In this document: in pieces, positions 31,660 through 41,214 of the stretch
How positions within the stretch are numbered: the stretch's first letter is position 1
Layout of the letters: each line of letters begins with the position of its first letter
DNA from: CANLBN01 sp050633525
Lineage (GTDB): Bacteria > Pseudomonadota > Gammaproteobacteria > Pseudomonadales > Cellvibrionaceae
Length of the DNA: 64,000 bases
Reading direction: 5' to 3'
NCBI GenBank assembly: GCA_050633525.1
Contig: JBOEGR010000018.1
Coordinates: forward strand, 1-64,000
Made by a program: the position numbers and the translations under genes
Notes under the pieces: generated by a model
Database searches by the model: none
What the model saw: only the letters and a program-made list of their open reading frames with translations
What the model was told of the DNA's origin: nothing

Positions 31660-32424
31660 ATGTTTCCTATAAGAGATGACAACCCTCAAATCAATACACC
31701 CTATGTCACTTATGGGCTGATTGCAGCAAATATAGTGGCTTGGTTATTATTGCAAGGCTTCGGAGAGCAACCCCAACTAAGCCAATCTATTTGTCAGTAC
31801 GGTTTAATCCCCGCTGATTTACTGAGTAATCATTTCTCATCCCAAGCCTTTTGTCCTATCGATAATGTTCCAAACTGGGAGACTCTCATTTCTGCCATGT
31901 TTATGCACGGCGGCTGGATGCACTTGCTTGGCAATCTGTGGTTTCTATGGATTTTTGGCAACAACGTCGAAGATGCCATGGGCCCTATTCGCTTCTTCTT
32001 CTTTTATATTATCTGTGGCATCGCGGCGGCGGCCGCACAAATTGTTGCCGATACCGGCTCTAGTATTCCCATGGTAGGTGCATCCGGTGCCATCGGCGGC
32101 GTTATGGGCGCCTATATTATTTTATACCCCAAAGTTCACGTGCATATGTTCTTCTACCTCACTACCTTTGCCATACCTGCGGTTGCCATGCTGGGTTACT
32201 GGATTATCGTGCAAGTGATTGGTGGCTTTAGCTCACTAACAGCTCAAGGCGGCGGCGTAGCTTTCTGGGCGCATATAGGCGGGTTTGTTGCCGGAGCAAT
32301 ACTCGTTTTTCTATTTAAAGATAATCAATTACTAGAGCAACACCCCTACCACGGCTGGAATCAAAAGCGTCACAAAACACAGTTATGGAAATCGGTGGGG
32401 AAGCAAGACAGAGGAATTCGTTAA
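31660..32424 (+). CDS. Rhomboid intramembrane serine protease
   Basis: This 254-residue protein has six hydrophobic segments and the catalytic dyad of rhomboids: Ser142 in GASGAIGG and His205 in WAHIGGF. The preceding HGGWMHLLGNLWFLW motif supplies the conserved Asn and His near residue 91. It cuts transmembrane substrates in the inner membrane. It is likely co-transcribed with the dehydrogenase, from which it is separated by 3 bases. Confidence 0.9.
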   Translation: MFPIRDDNPQINTPYVTYGLIAANIVAWLLLQGFGEQPQLSQSICQYGLIPADLLSNHFSSQAFCPIDNVPNWETLISAMFMHGGWMHLLGNLWFLWIFGNNVEDAMGPIRFFFFYIICGIAAAAAQIVADTGSSIPMVGASGAIGGVMGAYIILYPKVHVHMFFYLTTFAIPAVAMLGYWIIVQVIGGFSSLTAQGGGVAFWAHIGGFVAGAILVFLFKDNQLLEQHPYHGWNQKRHKTQLWKSVGKQDRGIR

Positions 32425-32442
32425 GACTGCACTAGCATCAAC

Positions 32443-33261
32443 TTATTCATCAGGCATTTTTGCAATAGGGTAAATATCATACCGGCTGGATTTACCTTCT
32501 ATCACTAAACCCGCTTTAGGTAAGTTTAGTGAAGGGTATTGTTGCGCTAGGCTTAAAGCTTTACGGGGACGTTTGATAACAACTCTATATTTGGCTTTAG
32601 TCAATGCTAGAGCAAGTAACTCTCCAGCATCATTATCTTCACCTACTATGGAATGAAAAGCCGTCATGCCTTTTTTTACTTTTGCTTTTTTGTCACGTTC
32701 AGGAAACATGGGATCGAGATAAATAACATCGACGCTGCTTTCTGCTTTTAAATAATTTAAGGCGTTTTGTTGCACCAAGTGCATACTAGAAACGATTGAT
32801 CTAAGATCATGATCACTTGATAGCAATGCTCGATCTAAACCATCTTTTAATAAATGAAAAACGACTCCCACTCTTTCCACCAAGGTCATAGGGCAGCCCA
32901 AGGTGGCAAGCACAAATGCATCTTGGCCGAGCCCTGCTGTTAGGTCGAGAACATGGGGGCGAAATCGTGTTTTAATTCCAACGGCTTTGGCGATGAGCTG
33001 ACTTTTCCCACCCCCAAACTGGCGTCGATGAGCCGTCGCACCGGATAGGAAATCAACACGGATAGGGTTGGGGGCTCCACGGCCCGTGAAGTGGAGCGCA
33101 ACAGAATTGTCGGCTTCAATAGCCACAACAAATTGACCAGACGGTAACGCTGTTGGTTTATGCTGAATAACGGGTAGCTGCAAACTGTCGGCAAGCTCAT
33201 CCCTTTTTTGCTGACCACTGGCCATATCAGCAAACACACCGGCAATAGGAGGCAATGTCAT
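32443..33261 (-). CDS. rsmJ: 16S rRNA (guanine-1516-N2)-methyltransferase
   Basis: This 272-residue methyltransferase matches RsmJ by VLDLTAGLGQDAF (about 107-119), the SAM-binding loop, YLDPMFPERDKKAKVKKGM with the family NPPY-like DPMFP, and the end IEGKSSRYDIYPI. It adds a methyl group to G1516 of 16S rRNA in the cytoplasm. Length and all conserved motifs fit. Single leftward gene converging with the rhomboid gene. Confidence 0.93.
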   Translation of the reverse strand: MTLPPIAGVFADMASGQQKRDELADSLQLPVIQHKPTALPSGQFVVAIEADNSVALHFTGRGAPNPIRVDFLSGATAHRRQFGGGKSQLIAKAVGIKTRFRPHVLDLTAGLGQDAFVLATLGCPMTLVERVGVVFHLLKDGLDRALLSSDHDLRSIVSSMHLVQQNALNYLKAESSVDVIYLDPMFPERDKKAKVKKGMTAFHSIVGEDNDAGELLALALTKAKYRVVIKRPRKALSLAQQYPSLNLPKAGLVIEGKSSRYDIYPIAKMPDE

Positions 33262-33334
33262 ATCACCTTTGCCCTAAAAAACCAACATATGTCGTCATTT
33301 GGAAGTACAGGAGTGGAAGTCGTAAGAGGAAGTA

Positions 33335-33649
33335 TTATTTAGAGAACATTAAACCAATGGTATTGCGTTGGTGATACATCACCTTCATATCAACAGGCTC
33401 TTGATTCACCGCTCCCACCATTTTCACAAAACGCACTTGAACTTCCGTTCCCATCGGTGGAATTGGGTGATTTTCAATTTTTACTGAAGCACCACCATCT
33501 GAAATATCTTGGGTTGATCCGATGATAGTTCCGAATGAGGGGTGGGTGATTTCCACTCGAATCGTCGTTGACTTACGTTCAGACCGACGGCGATCATCGA
33601 CTCGATGTATACGTGAAGGATCGTTACTAATACCGGTGATAAAAGTCAT
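33335..33649 (-). CDS. PilZ domain protein
   Basis: This 104-residue protein is a single PilZ domain. The cyclic-di-GMP-binding motifs are RRRSERKS (residues about 20-27) and DISDGGASV (about 48-56), corresponding to RxxxR and D/NxSxxG. It may bind cyclic di-GMP and link the HD-GYP and other turnover enzymes to motility or surface traits. Its partner is unknown. An untranslated gap with 19-bp repeats lies upstream. Confidence 0.85.
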   Translation of the reverse strand: MTFITGISNDPSRIHRVDDRRRSERKSTTIRVEITHPSFGTIIGSTQDISDGGASVKIENHPIPPMGTEVQVRFVKMVGAVNQEPVDMKVMYHQRNTIGLMFSK

Positions 33650-33735
33650 AATGTTGTTTGATCCATTGAAAGGTGGTTTTGAATTGTTTTTCCGATGATA
33701 TCTAGACGCACATCTAGGTATACACGTTTACCCTT

Positions 33736-33792
33736 TTACTAAGGTTTGTTTACATTACTAACGTTTATTTACATTAGTAAGGTAAACATAAA
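33736..33792. repeat. Three diverged tandem 19-bp repeats
   Basis: Units at 33736-33754, 33755-33773 and 33774-33792 share the pattern TTACTAA.GTTT.TTTACA, the third most diverged. They lie in the gap between the PilZ gene and purC, near where the PilZ promoter is expected. Confidence 0.6.
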
Positions 33793-33918
33793 TGATTTAG
33801 CGGGGCTGTTCGCAGTTTACTGTCAATTCACACTTACTATACCACATCTATACCAGTGTAAAACCACGGTTTTCTTGTAAACGCCCTAAGTTAAAAATAG
33901 TCCAATATCGACTAAAAA

Positions 33919-34635
33919 TCAACTATCAAAATCCAGTCCCAAGCGCTTTCCTACTAACTCATAGGATTCAACAACATTACCCAAGCCTTGGCGAAAACGG
34001 TCTTTATCTAATTTTTCTCTTGTGTCTTTGTCCCATAGGCGACAACCATCAGGAGAAAACTCATCACCCAAAATGATCTCACCGTGATACAAGCCAAACT
34101 CCAGTTTGCAATCTACCAGCAACATACCGCCGTCTAGAAACAGGGCTTTTAGTACGTCGTTCACTTGAAGCGTTAGTGCTTTCATTTTATCTAAATGCTC
34201 GGCCTTAGCCCAACCAAAGGTCTCGATATGGGACTGGTTGATCATAGGGTCGCCCAGCTCATCATTCTTTAAGAAAAATTCAAACACGGGCGGGTTTAAG
34301 TCGATACCCTCTTCAACACCTAAACGGCGACACAAAGACCCTGCTGCAATATTTCGAATCACACACTCTACAGGGATCATGTCGAGATGTTTAACCAATG
34401 ACTCAGTATCAGAAAGGCATTTTTCGAAATGCGTAGGAATACCCGCCGCGATCAATTTCTCCATAATAAAGGCATTAAATTTATTATTAACCATGCCTTT
34501 ACGATCCAACTGTTCGATACGCTTGCCATCGAACGCGGAGGTATCATCACGAAAATGCAGTATTAGCAGATCATCATTATCCGTTTTATAAACAGATTTT
34601 GCTTTACCTGAGTAAAGTAACTCACCTTTATTCAT
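33919..34635 (-). CDS. purC: Phosphoribosylaminoimidazole-succinocarboxamide synthase
   Basis: The ATG at 34635 is preferred over a TTG nine codons earlier because GAGA lies 8 bases before it and the family begins at KGELLYSGKAKSVY; this gives 238 residues. It has SAICAR synthetase motifs: GKAKSVYKT, then DDTSAFDGKR, and a C-terminal DEFSPDGCRLWDKDT. It joins aspartate to CAIR in purine biosynthesis in the cytoplasm. Single gene, well conserved. Confidence 0.95.
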   Translation of the reverse strand: MNKGELLYSGKAKSVYKTDNDDLLILHFRDDTSAFDGKRIEQLDRKGMVNNKFNAFIMEKLIAAGIPTHFEKCLSDTESLVKHLDMIPVECVIRNIAAGSLCRRLGVEEGIDLNPPVFEFFLKNDELGDPMINQSHIETFGWAKAEHLDKMKALTLQVNDVLKALFLDGGMLLVDCKLEFGLYHGEIILGDEFSPDGCRLWDKDTREKLDKDRFRQGLGNVVESYELVGKRLGLDFDS

Positions 34636-34743
34636 TGATTCAGTCTCTATTTTTCTATCCAATAATATATCGATTATTTAAAGCAGGAAATTTTCACATA
34701 AGCTGTAAATAACGGTTAAATAATGTCAAACACTTATATGCCG

Positions 34744-35559
34744 CTAGAGCATCGAAGCTACTGTTTTTTGCTCCGTACTTCCCAGTGTATCGCTCCCAGT
34801 GTTATCAAGGGAAATCCAATCAAAGCCTTGGTCTTGGCAAGCATAACGAATATCGTTTAAAGGCAAATTGATATCATCAAATGCCTCACGTGCCAGTTCA
34901 AGGCTATTATTTTGCTGGCTGATATGGGCTACAACTAACTGCTTAAGTTTAGAGCAGTCGATACGTGTCAAAAAGTCAGCCGCTTGGCGATTATTTAAAT
35001 GTCCCCAAGCACCACCGACTCGCTGCTTTAATGTCGGTGGATATTGTCCCGATGCTAGCATCAAAGAGTCATGATTAGCTTCTAGTACTAAGCCATCACA
35101 TAAATGATAATGCATTTCAACATGGGGAGTAATACTGCCAAGATCCGTTAGTATACCTAAACGCGCCGTATTAGTTGAGAATATATATTGCGCGGGTTCG
35201 GCTGCATCGTGGGGTACGGCTACGGGAGTAATACCTATAGACTGAATCGTAAAAGGCTTATAGCTCTTGATCAACTCAAGTTTGGGCAACTTGCCAATAT
35301 CCCTACTGCGATAAGTCCCCGGCGTCATATAAACAGGGACCTTATATTTTCTGGCCAAGGGACCAACACCACCAATATGATCACTGTGTTCATGAGTCAC
35401 AATAACAGCATCTAACTGCTCAGGTGATACCTGTAAGCGAGCCAATCGCTTAACCGTTTCTTTTAGCGTAAAACCACAATCAATAAGCAACACACAGTCG
35501 CCATGCCTTACTAGCGTTCCGTTACCTTTACTACCACTACCTAAAGAGGAAAACTGCAA
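34744..35559 (-). CDS. Metallo-beta-lactamase-fold hydrolase, YycJ-like
   Basis: This 271-residue protein starts at TTG and opens with FSSLGSGSKGNGTLV, typical of YycJ/WalJ-type proteins. The metal site is THEHSDHIGG (about 55-64), with further ligands downstream. Relatives are exonucleases implicated in DNA repair. The upstream neighbour bamC ends 17 bases before this start, so the two may be co-transcribed with dapA. Confidence 0.88.
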   Translation of the reverse strand: MQFSSLGSGSKGNGTLVRHGDCVLLIDCGFTLKETVKRLARLQVSPEQLDAVIVTHEHSDHIGGVGPLARKYKVPVYMTPGTYRSRDIGKLPKLELIKSYKPFTIQSIGITPVAVPHDAAEPAQYIFSTNTARLGILTDLGSITPHVEMHYHLCDGLVLEANHDSLMLASGQYPPTLKQRVGGAWGHLNNRQAADFLTRIDCSKLKQLVVAHISQQNNSLELAREAFDDINLPLNDIRYACQDQGFDWISLDNTGSDTLGSTEQKTVASML

Positions 35560-35576
35560 TGTTATGTAACCGTATA

Positions 35577-36887
35577 TTAAATGAGTCGAAGTCGAATCGT
35601 ATCCAGTAAAGCAATGGCTTCATCCGTCGGTAAAAGCCGCCCTGCGCTATCGCGAATATAAACAGCGGTTTGTTCTTGTCGTGATCGTAAAACCAACAAA
35701 TAACCTTTTTTACCCGATAACTTCTTCGTTGTATCACGGCTCTCCACGTCAGGGAACAGACGATTAACATCCGGCTCATCAGGTAAGCTCAATAGTGTTT
35801 TTTCAAGTGTTTGTTCGCCAAAAGAAATCGTAGAACCTTCAAACACATAACCTAGAGCAAAATCAAACAGGCCCGACAACCGTTTCGTTCCCTTTTTTTG
35901 CTCACCAAAATAATAGACTCTCTGGGGCTCATCATGATCGTAAAGAATAAAACCTTCTTGATTCAAGGCATTTGAAAAAGCCCGGTCAAGGCGGCTCTGA
36001 GTAGCAACTGACAATAATACGGGCTCTTCGTCAAATTCGGATAAACGTACTTTTTGAGGCAACTTAATTGTTGCCGCTAAGAAGGAATCACCTACTGCAG
36101 CACTCCCTTCGTTTAGGCTCTCTACTAGCTGTTTAACGATATAATCTGCATGTACTTGATCCGATGTTAGCTTGGGCGAAGTGGGGGCATCTGCCTGAGA
36201 ACGGTTAATCGCGTTTTGCTCAAGGCTATCAACCTTATCTTGTTCAAGGCTATTAATTTGATCCCGCTCAAGGCTGTTAGTTTTTGCTAGCTCAGGGCTG
36301 TTAGTACGCCCAAGGCTGTTCGTTTCATCACGCTCGAGGCTGTCACTATTGTTTGTATTAGAGAGTACTGGGGTTTGCCTTTTTTCATTTTCGACAAAAA
36401 TATCCGTTGTATTAACCTGCAACCCCTGCTCTAAACGTAAACGATAGCGAATCTGATAACCAGGCTGCAAAGACTGGCTAAACCAGTCTGTTAGCATACT
36501 TGCCTGCGTCAAATCACGTGCGGTAATGGCCACTTTTTTCTCTTGCCAAAAACTCAATAATTGCACCCATGTACTCGCTGGCGCTCTATTGTTGAATACC
36601 CATGTGACCTCATCCATTGTTTGTATTGACGCTAGGTTTGCATCTTCCTGTACACCCACGGTAGGCGGAAACGGCACCGAAACATTTTTGGAGGGTGTCT
36701 TTTCTGCTTTTTCAGGCACAGGATAAAGCTGGCCTAGCCGATCTTTGTCGAGATCACCCGGTGGAGTAATCGGTGGCAAACTAGTCGCTTCTAAATAATC
36801 GGTATTGGTTGAACAAGCCGATACTAAAACCAAAGAGATAAACAGTGCACAAACACCTGGAGCCGTTACTAAAGATTTCACATTCAT
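35577..36887 (-). CDS. bamC: Outer-membrane assembly lipoprotein BamC with repetitive linker
   Basis: This 436-residue lipoprotein has a type II signal peptide with lipobox VSAC (Cys25). It matches the NlpB/BamC family by the N-terminal unstructured region, a first helix-grip domain (about 90-170) and a C-terminal domain (about 235-436). Between them lies an unusual insert of six units of 6-8 residues (roughly DSLERDET, then NSLGRT, NSPELAKT, NSLERDQI, NSLEQDKV, DSLEQNAI). BamC is part of the BamABCDE machine for outer-membrane proteins. Its place before dapA is common in gammaproteobacteria. Confidence 0.9.
   Translation of the reverse strand: MNVKSLVTAPGVCALFISLVLVSACSTNTDYLEATSLPPITPPGDLDKDRLGQLYPVPEKAEKTPSKNVSVPFPPTVGVQEDANLASIQTMDEVTWVFNNRAPASTWVQLLSFWQEKKVAITARDLTQASMLTDWFSQSLQPGYQIRYRLRLEQGLQVNTTDIFVENEKRQTPVLSNTNNSDSLERDETNSLGRTNSPELAKTNSLERDQINSLEQDKVDSLEQNAINRSQADAPTSPKLTSDQVHADYIVKQLVESLNEGSAAVGDSFLAATIKLPQKVRLSEFDEEPVLLSVATQSRLDRAFSNALNQEGFILYDHDEPQRVYYFGEQKKGTKRLSGLFDFALGYVFEGSTISFGEQTLEKTLLSLPDEPDVNRLFPDVESRDTTKKLSGKKGYLLVLRSRQEQTAVYIRDSAGRLLPTDEAIALLDTIRLRLI
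36207..36344. repeat. In-frame 24-bp repeat in bamC
   Basis: About six copies of a mostly 24-base unit (one of 18) encode the SLE-rich linker, residues about 182-227 of BamC. All unit lengths are multiples of three, so the frame is kept. Copy number may vary between strains. Confidence 0.75.
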
Positions 36888-36897
36888 AAAACTACAT

Positions 36898-37797
36898 TTA
36901 AACAGATAATAAAGAGAGTGAGGCCATCGCTTTTTCTAAAGGTTCAGAATTAACGTCAGTTAAAGGCGTTAAAGGCAAGCGAATACCATCAGGCATTAGA
37001 CCCATTTTGGCAACGGCCCACTTGACCGGTATAGGGTTAGACTCAATAAATAATGCATTATGCAGAGGTAATAATTGTTCTTGTATCGCTCTGGCTTCTT
37101 GGGGCTGACCCGCTATAGCAGAACGGCATAAGTCAGCCATCTGTTTAGGCACCACGTTGGCTGTCACGGAAATATTGCCTTTACCACCTAGCAACATTAA
37201 TTCTACAGCCGTTAAGTCATCACCTGAAAATACGGAAAACCCAGCGGGTACCTGATCAATTAAATCTTTACCGCGCGAAATATCGCCCGTGGCATCTTTA
37301 ATTGCGATGATATTTTTATGTGTGGCCAAACGCAGAGCAGTCTCATTACTCATATCGGTAATGGTACGACCGGGCACATTGTATAAGATCTGCGGCACCT
37401 CAACTGAGTTGGCTACAGTCAAAAAGTGCTGGTACAAACCTTCTTGTGTCGGCTTGTTATAGTAAGGAACCACAAGTAAGCAGGCATCAACGCCCAAATC
37501 ATGTGCGGCTTGCGTTAGCGCAACCGCCTCACTGGTTGAGTTTGCGCCAGTACCTGCGATAACAGCAATACGTTTGTTCACTTGCTTCACAACACGCTCA
37601 ACGACTTGTAAGTGCTCATCCACAGATAAAGTGGCTGACTCACCCGTCGTACCCATAGCAACAATGGCATTGGTTCCTTGTTCAACGTGCCATTCAATAA
37701 GGCTATCTAGGGCTTGCCAATCTAGGCTGCCATCGCTATGCATTGGTGTGACCAATGCGACCATACTGCCCTGAATAATGGGGCTATTGTGACTCAT
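36898..37797 (-). CDS. dapA: 4-hydroxy-tetrahydrodipicolinate synthase
   Basis: The start is set at the ATG at 37797, with GGAG 10 bases upstream, because the family begins at about IQGSMVALVTPM; upstream in-frame codons would only add a hydrophobic stretch. The 299-residue enzyme has MGTTGES (the Thr pair), LYNVPGRT (the Tyr) and IIAIKDATGD (the Schiff-base Lys). It condenses pyruvate with aspartate semialdehyde in lysine and cell-wall precursor synthesis. It is followed by bamC 10 bases downstream, as in many relatives. Confidence 0.95.
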   Translation of the reverse strand: MSHNSPIIQGSMVALVTPMHSDGSLDWQALDSLIEWHVEQGTNAIVAMGTTGESATLSVDEHLQVVERVVKQVNKRIAVIAGTGANSTSEAVALTQAAHDLGVDACLLVVPYYNKPTQEGLYQHFLTVANSVEVPQILYNVPGRTITDMSNETALRLATHKNIIAIKDATGDISRGKDLIDQVPAGFSVFSGDDLTAVELMLLGGKGNISVTANVVPKQMADLCRSAIAGQPQEARAIQEQLLPLHNALFIESNPIPVKWAVAKMGLMPDGIRLPLTPLTDVNSEPLEKAMASLSLLSV

Positions 37798-38000
37798 CTC
37801 TTGCAAACTCCACGAGTTTATGGAAATAAAATAAAAAATACCGCAACTGGCCAGCAGATGCAGCATAAATTACGGTGCTACTCAGCATTGGCTGAGATTT
37901 CTACACTAGCTAAAAAAGGCAATGGTACTGGCCGCGCTTGTCTTATACAAGGCAAGCACAAAAAATACTCGAGACCTGACACAAATTGACTCTAAAGTTG

Positions 38001-38924
38001 TTATTTATAAATGCTAGCCAAGCCTTCAGGGCGTGTTTTAAAACGACGGTGGACCCATAGGTATTCACTGGGATTAGCGCGAACACAAGCTTCTACATAC
38101 TGATTGAGAGTCACCAAGTCCTGATAATCATCGCCAGAGGGCAAACCCTCCAAAGGGGGTTTAAATTCGATCTCATAGCCTTGATAGTTCTCTAAGCGTC
38201 TATAGGTCAAACCCACTGCAGGTACTTTAGCCACTTTGAGTAAGCGAGGCGTCGCAGCTAAAGTGGCAGCAGGAATACCAAACCAAGGCACAAACTCACT
38301 GACCTTACGGCCATAATCTTGATCGGGGGCATACCAAAGCCAATCACCCTTCTTAAGTACACGTATCATGCCACGCATATCATAACGATTAATGGCTTCA
38401 GACTTTTGATTGTTGCGTTCACGACGTCGATGCTGAACAAAATCAAAGGCGGCGTTGTTATGAGCTCGATAAGAGGTATGTAAATCAAAATATTGGCTCA
38501 CCGGAAAGTTGGCGATTTCGAGCGTATTAAAATGCAAGCCAATAATTAAAGCGCCACTGCCCTGCTCTTTTAAAGCATCCCAATGCTCTTTACCTTTGAT
38601 AGTAAAACGCTTACTCAATCTTGAATGCGGCATAAACCAAGCCATACCCATTTCGAACAAAGTAATGCCATTGGTCGTAAAGTGCTCTCTGAGCAAGCGG
38701 TATCGCTCTGCATCGCTCTTTTCAGGAAAACATAAATCAATATTGCATTGCGCCACATGGCGGCGTCGATGAGCAAGATGAAAAGCCACCCAACCCACAA
38801 AACGGCCCATCTTTATTTGCCACGAATAAGGCAATTGGGCAACCAAGGCCATCAAGCCTAATGATAACCAAGTTAACCAGTATTTAGGGTGTAAAAGAGC
38901 TACAGAAAACTGAGGAGGCTTCAT
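38001..38924 (-). CDS. Lipid A acyltransferase, LpxL/LpxM family
   Basis: This 307-residue inner-membrane protein has the HX4E catalytic motif GLHFNTLEI and an N-terminal membrane segment. Other typical blocks are WYAPDQDYG and LWVHRRFKTRPEG near the C-terminus. It adds a secondary acyl chain to a lipid A precursor. Whether it prefers laurate or myristate cannot be told. It is followed by no clear terminator; upstream is the aldo/keto reductase, 9 bases away. Confidence 0.9.
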   Translation of the reverse strand: MKPPQFSVALLHPKYWLTWLSLGLMALVAQLPYSWQIKMGRFVGWVAFHLAHRRRHVAQCNIDLCFPEKSDAERYRLLREHFTTNGITLFEMGMAWFMPHSRLSKRFTIKGKEHWDALKEQGSGALIIGLHFNTLEIANFPVSQYFDLHTSYRAHNNAAFDFVQHRRRERNNQKSEAINRYDMRGMIRVLKKGDWLWYAPDQDYGRKVSEFVPWFGIPAATLAATPRLLKVAKVPAVGLTYRRLENYQGYEIEFKPPLEGLPSGDDYQDLVTLNQYVEACVRANPSEYLWVHRRFKTRPEGLASIYK

Positions 38925-38933
38925 TAATACAGC

Positions 38934-39977
38934 TTATGGCGCAGGGTTAGAATACTGCTTATGAATCGCTTCAATGCCATCTCTTACTTCATCACTGAGA
39001 CTAATATCCACGCTCGCAATATTTTCTTTTAGTTGCTCCAGATCTGTCGCACCAATAATATTCGCACTCAAAAATGCTTGTTGATTAACAAAGGCCAAGG
39101 ACATTTGGGTCAAGCTCAAACCATGCTGCTGAGCTAATGCGCCATAGGCTTCTGTCGCGGCTTCTGCTTGTGCATTAGTGTAGCGAGTAAAACGGCTATA
39201 CAGTGTAATGCGACCTTTTGCTGGGCGCGCTCCACCAATATATTTACCGCTCAATACACCGAAAGCCAAAGGGGAGTATGCAAGCAAACCGATTTTTTCA
39301 CGAATCGATATTTCAGCTAGGCCGATTTCATAAGAACGGTTAAGCAAATTATAAGGGTTTTGTATACTGACGACCCGAGGCAATGATAAAGCCTCAGCAA
39401 CACGATTAGACTCCATCACGCCCCATGGGGTTTCATTAGACAAACCGACAGTTCTTACTTTTCCCTCTTTAACTAAGTCTGCCATAGCAGAGAGTGACTC
39501 TTCTAAAGCATAAGCATCTTCATCAATATGCTGATAGCCCAAACGCCCAAAGCAGTTAGTGGTACGATCAGGCCAATGCAATTGATAGAGATCAATCACG
39601 TCAGTTTGTAAACGCTTTAATGAATGCTCTGCTGCTTGCTTGATCTGGCCAGCACTAAGGCGAGGACCACCTCTGATATAGTCAAAGCCGGGGTTATTCA
39701 CACCATTGCCGGTCACTTTTGTTGCTAGCACAATACTGTCTCTGCAACGCCGGGCCTTTATCCAGCGACCGACAATGGTCTCTGAATCACCGTAAGTGCT
39801 TTCTTTTGGTGGCACAGGGTACATCTCAGCAACATCAATAAAATTGACACCTTCCGCAGTCGCATAGTCCATCTGCTCAAAGGCTTCCGACTCCGTATTT
39901 TGCTCACCAAAAGTCATGGTGCCCAAGGCTATCAAGCTAACTTGAATATCAGTATGGCCTAAATTTTTATAAATCAT
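38934..39977 (-). CDS. Aldo/keto reductase, Tas-like
   Basis: The start is taken at ATG 39977 rather than a GTG four codons upstream, giving 347 residues. It resembles E. coli Tas: LGTMTFGEQNTE near residue 20, DVAEMYPVPP with the catalytic Asp/Tyr, then DLYQLHWPDRTTNCFG and a C-terminal GATDLEQLKENI. NADPH-dependent reduction of an unknown carbonyl substrate in the cytoplasm is expected. It probably shares a transcript with fabV upstream and the acyltransferase downstream. Confidence 0.9.
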   Translation of the reverse strand: MIYKNLGHTDIQVSLIALGTMTFGEQNTESEAFEQMDYATAEGVNFIDVAEMYPVPPKESTYGDSETIVGRWIKARRCRDSIVLATKVTGNGVNNPGFDYIRGGPRLSAGQIKQAAEHSLKRLQTDVIDLYQLHWPDRTTNCFGRLGYQHIDEDAYALEESLSAMADLVKEGKVRTVGLSNETPWGVMESNRVAEALSLPRVVSIQNPYNLLNRSYEIGLAEISIREKIGLLAYSPLAFGVLSGKYIGGARPAKGRITLYSRFTRYTNAQAEAATEAYGALAQQHGLSLTQMSLAFVNQQAFLSANIIGATDLEQLKENIASVDISLSDEVRDGIEAIHKQYSNPAP

Positions 39978-40008
39978 GCTGGCTGGCACACTCTATTAAT
40001 CAATAACA

Positions 40009-41214
40009 TTATGATAAAAAGTCAGCTTCCACTAATGGTGTTGTTTCGGCAGTATAATCAACACCGTCAACACCAAAGCCAAACAAACGTAAGAATTCAG
40101 ACTGATAAAGCGCAAAGTCTGATAGCTCATTGAGATTTTCTGTAGTCACCTGAGGCCAAATCGCTTCTACTTTTGATTGGATGGTCGGGTCTAACTCTAA
40201 GTCATCAACACGTAAACGATGGGTATCATCCATACGCGGAGTATCTGTATATAAGCACTCTTTAAACAAGCGATATAGCTGTTCTATACAACCCTCATGA
40301 GTGCCTGCTTCTTGCATTACTTTAAATAAGATCGCCAAGTACAAAGGCATAACAGGAATGGCTGAGCTCGCTTGCGTCACAACAGCCTTAAGCACAGAAA
40401 CGTGAGCTGTACCTTGTTTTGCCGCCAAACCAGAACGTAGTTCAGCCGCAGCGCGATCGAGATCTTCCTTCGCTTTACCGATGGTTGCATGGCCATAAAT
40501 GGGCCAAGTCAATTTTTCACCAAGATAGGTATACGCAACTGTTTTCACACCGTCAGCTAAGACATCCGCCTCAGATAAAGCGTCCATCCATAGCTGCCAA
40601 TCTTCACCACCCATCACTTTGACCGTGGTGGCAATTTCTTCATCAGATGCTGGATCAACGGTGATTTCACCCACCACTTTAGTATCGGTATTAAGGTTTT
40701 TAGCCGTGTAGCTGTCGCCAATGGGCTTTAAGGTAGAGGAATAGACCTCTCCCGTCTCTGGATCTTGACGACGAGGCGAGGCCAAGCTGTAAACAACCAG
40801 ATCTACTTTACCCATATCTGCTTTGATAATATCGATGGCTTTTTGCTTACACTCATTAGAAAAAGCATCGCCATTGATGCTTTTTGCGTAGAGGCCATCG
40901 GCTTTCGCAGCAGCCTCAAAAGCAGCGGAATTATAGTAACCCGCTGAACCAGTTTTACGCTCGGTGGGTGGCTTTTCAAAGAATAAGCCTAAAGTATTTG
41001 CGCCATAACCGAAGGCCGCCGTAATGCGTGAGGCAAGGCCATAACCCGTGGAAGCACCAATAACGAGGACGTTTTTAGGTACGCCATTGTTGGCAGAGGA
41101 TAAGTCAGCGGCATTGCCTTTAATAAAGTTAATTTGCTCTTGTACATTAGCCGCACAACCTTGGGGGTGAGCATTAGTACAGATAAACCCGCGAACTTTT
41201 GGAGAGATGATCAT
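40009..41214 (-). CDS. fabV: Trans-2-enoyl-CoA/ACP reductase FabV
   Basis: This 401-residue enzyme matches FabV throughout, beginning IISPKVRGFICTNAHPQGC with NVLVIGASTGYGLASRI as the nucleotide-binding loop, and the catalytic YGHATIGKAK (Tyr-X8-Lys). It reduces the double bond in the last step of fatty-acid elongation, and this form is usually insensitive to triclosan. The length is standard. Its leader (41215-41300) may fold through the arms TTGGCC/GGCCAA. Confidence 0.95.
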   Translation of the reverse strand: MIISPKVRGFICTNAHPQGCAANVQEQINFIKGNAADLSSANNGVPKNVLVIGASTGYGLASRITAAFGYGANTLGLFFEKPPTERKTGSAGYYNSAAFEAAAKADGLYAKSINGDAFSNECKQKAIDIIKADMGKVDLVVYSLASPRRQDPETGEVYSSTLKPIGDSYTAKNLNTDTKVVGEITVDPASDEEIATTVKVMGGEDWQLWMDALSEADVLADGVKTVAYTYLGEKLTWPIYGHATIGKAKEDLDRAAAELRSGLAAKQGTAHVSVLKAVVTQASSAIPVMPLYLAILFKVMQEAGTHEGCIEQLYRLFKECLYTDTPRMDDTHRLRVDDLELDPTIQSKVEAIWPQVTTENLNELSDFALYQSEFLRLFGFGVDGVDYTAETTPLVEADFLS

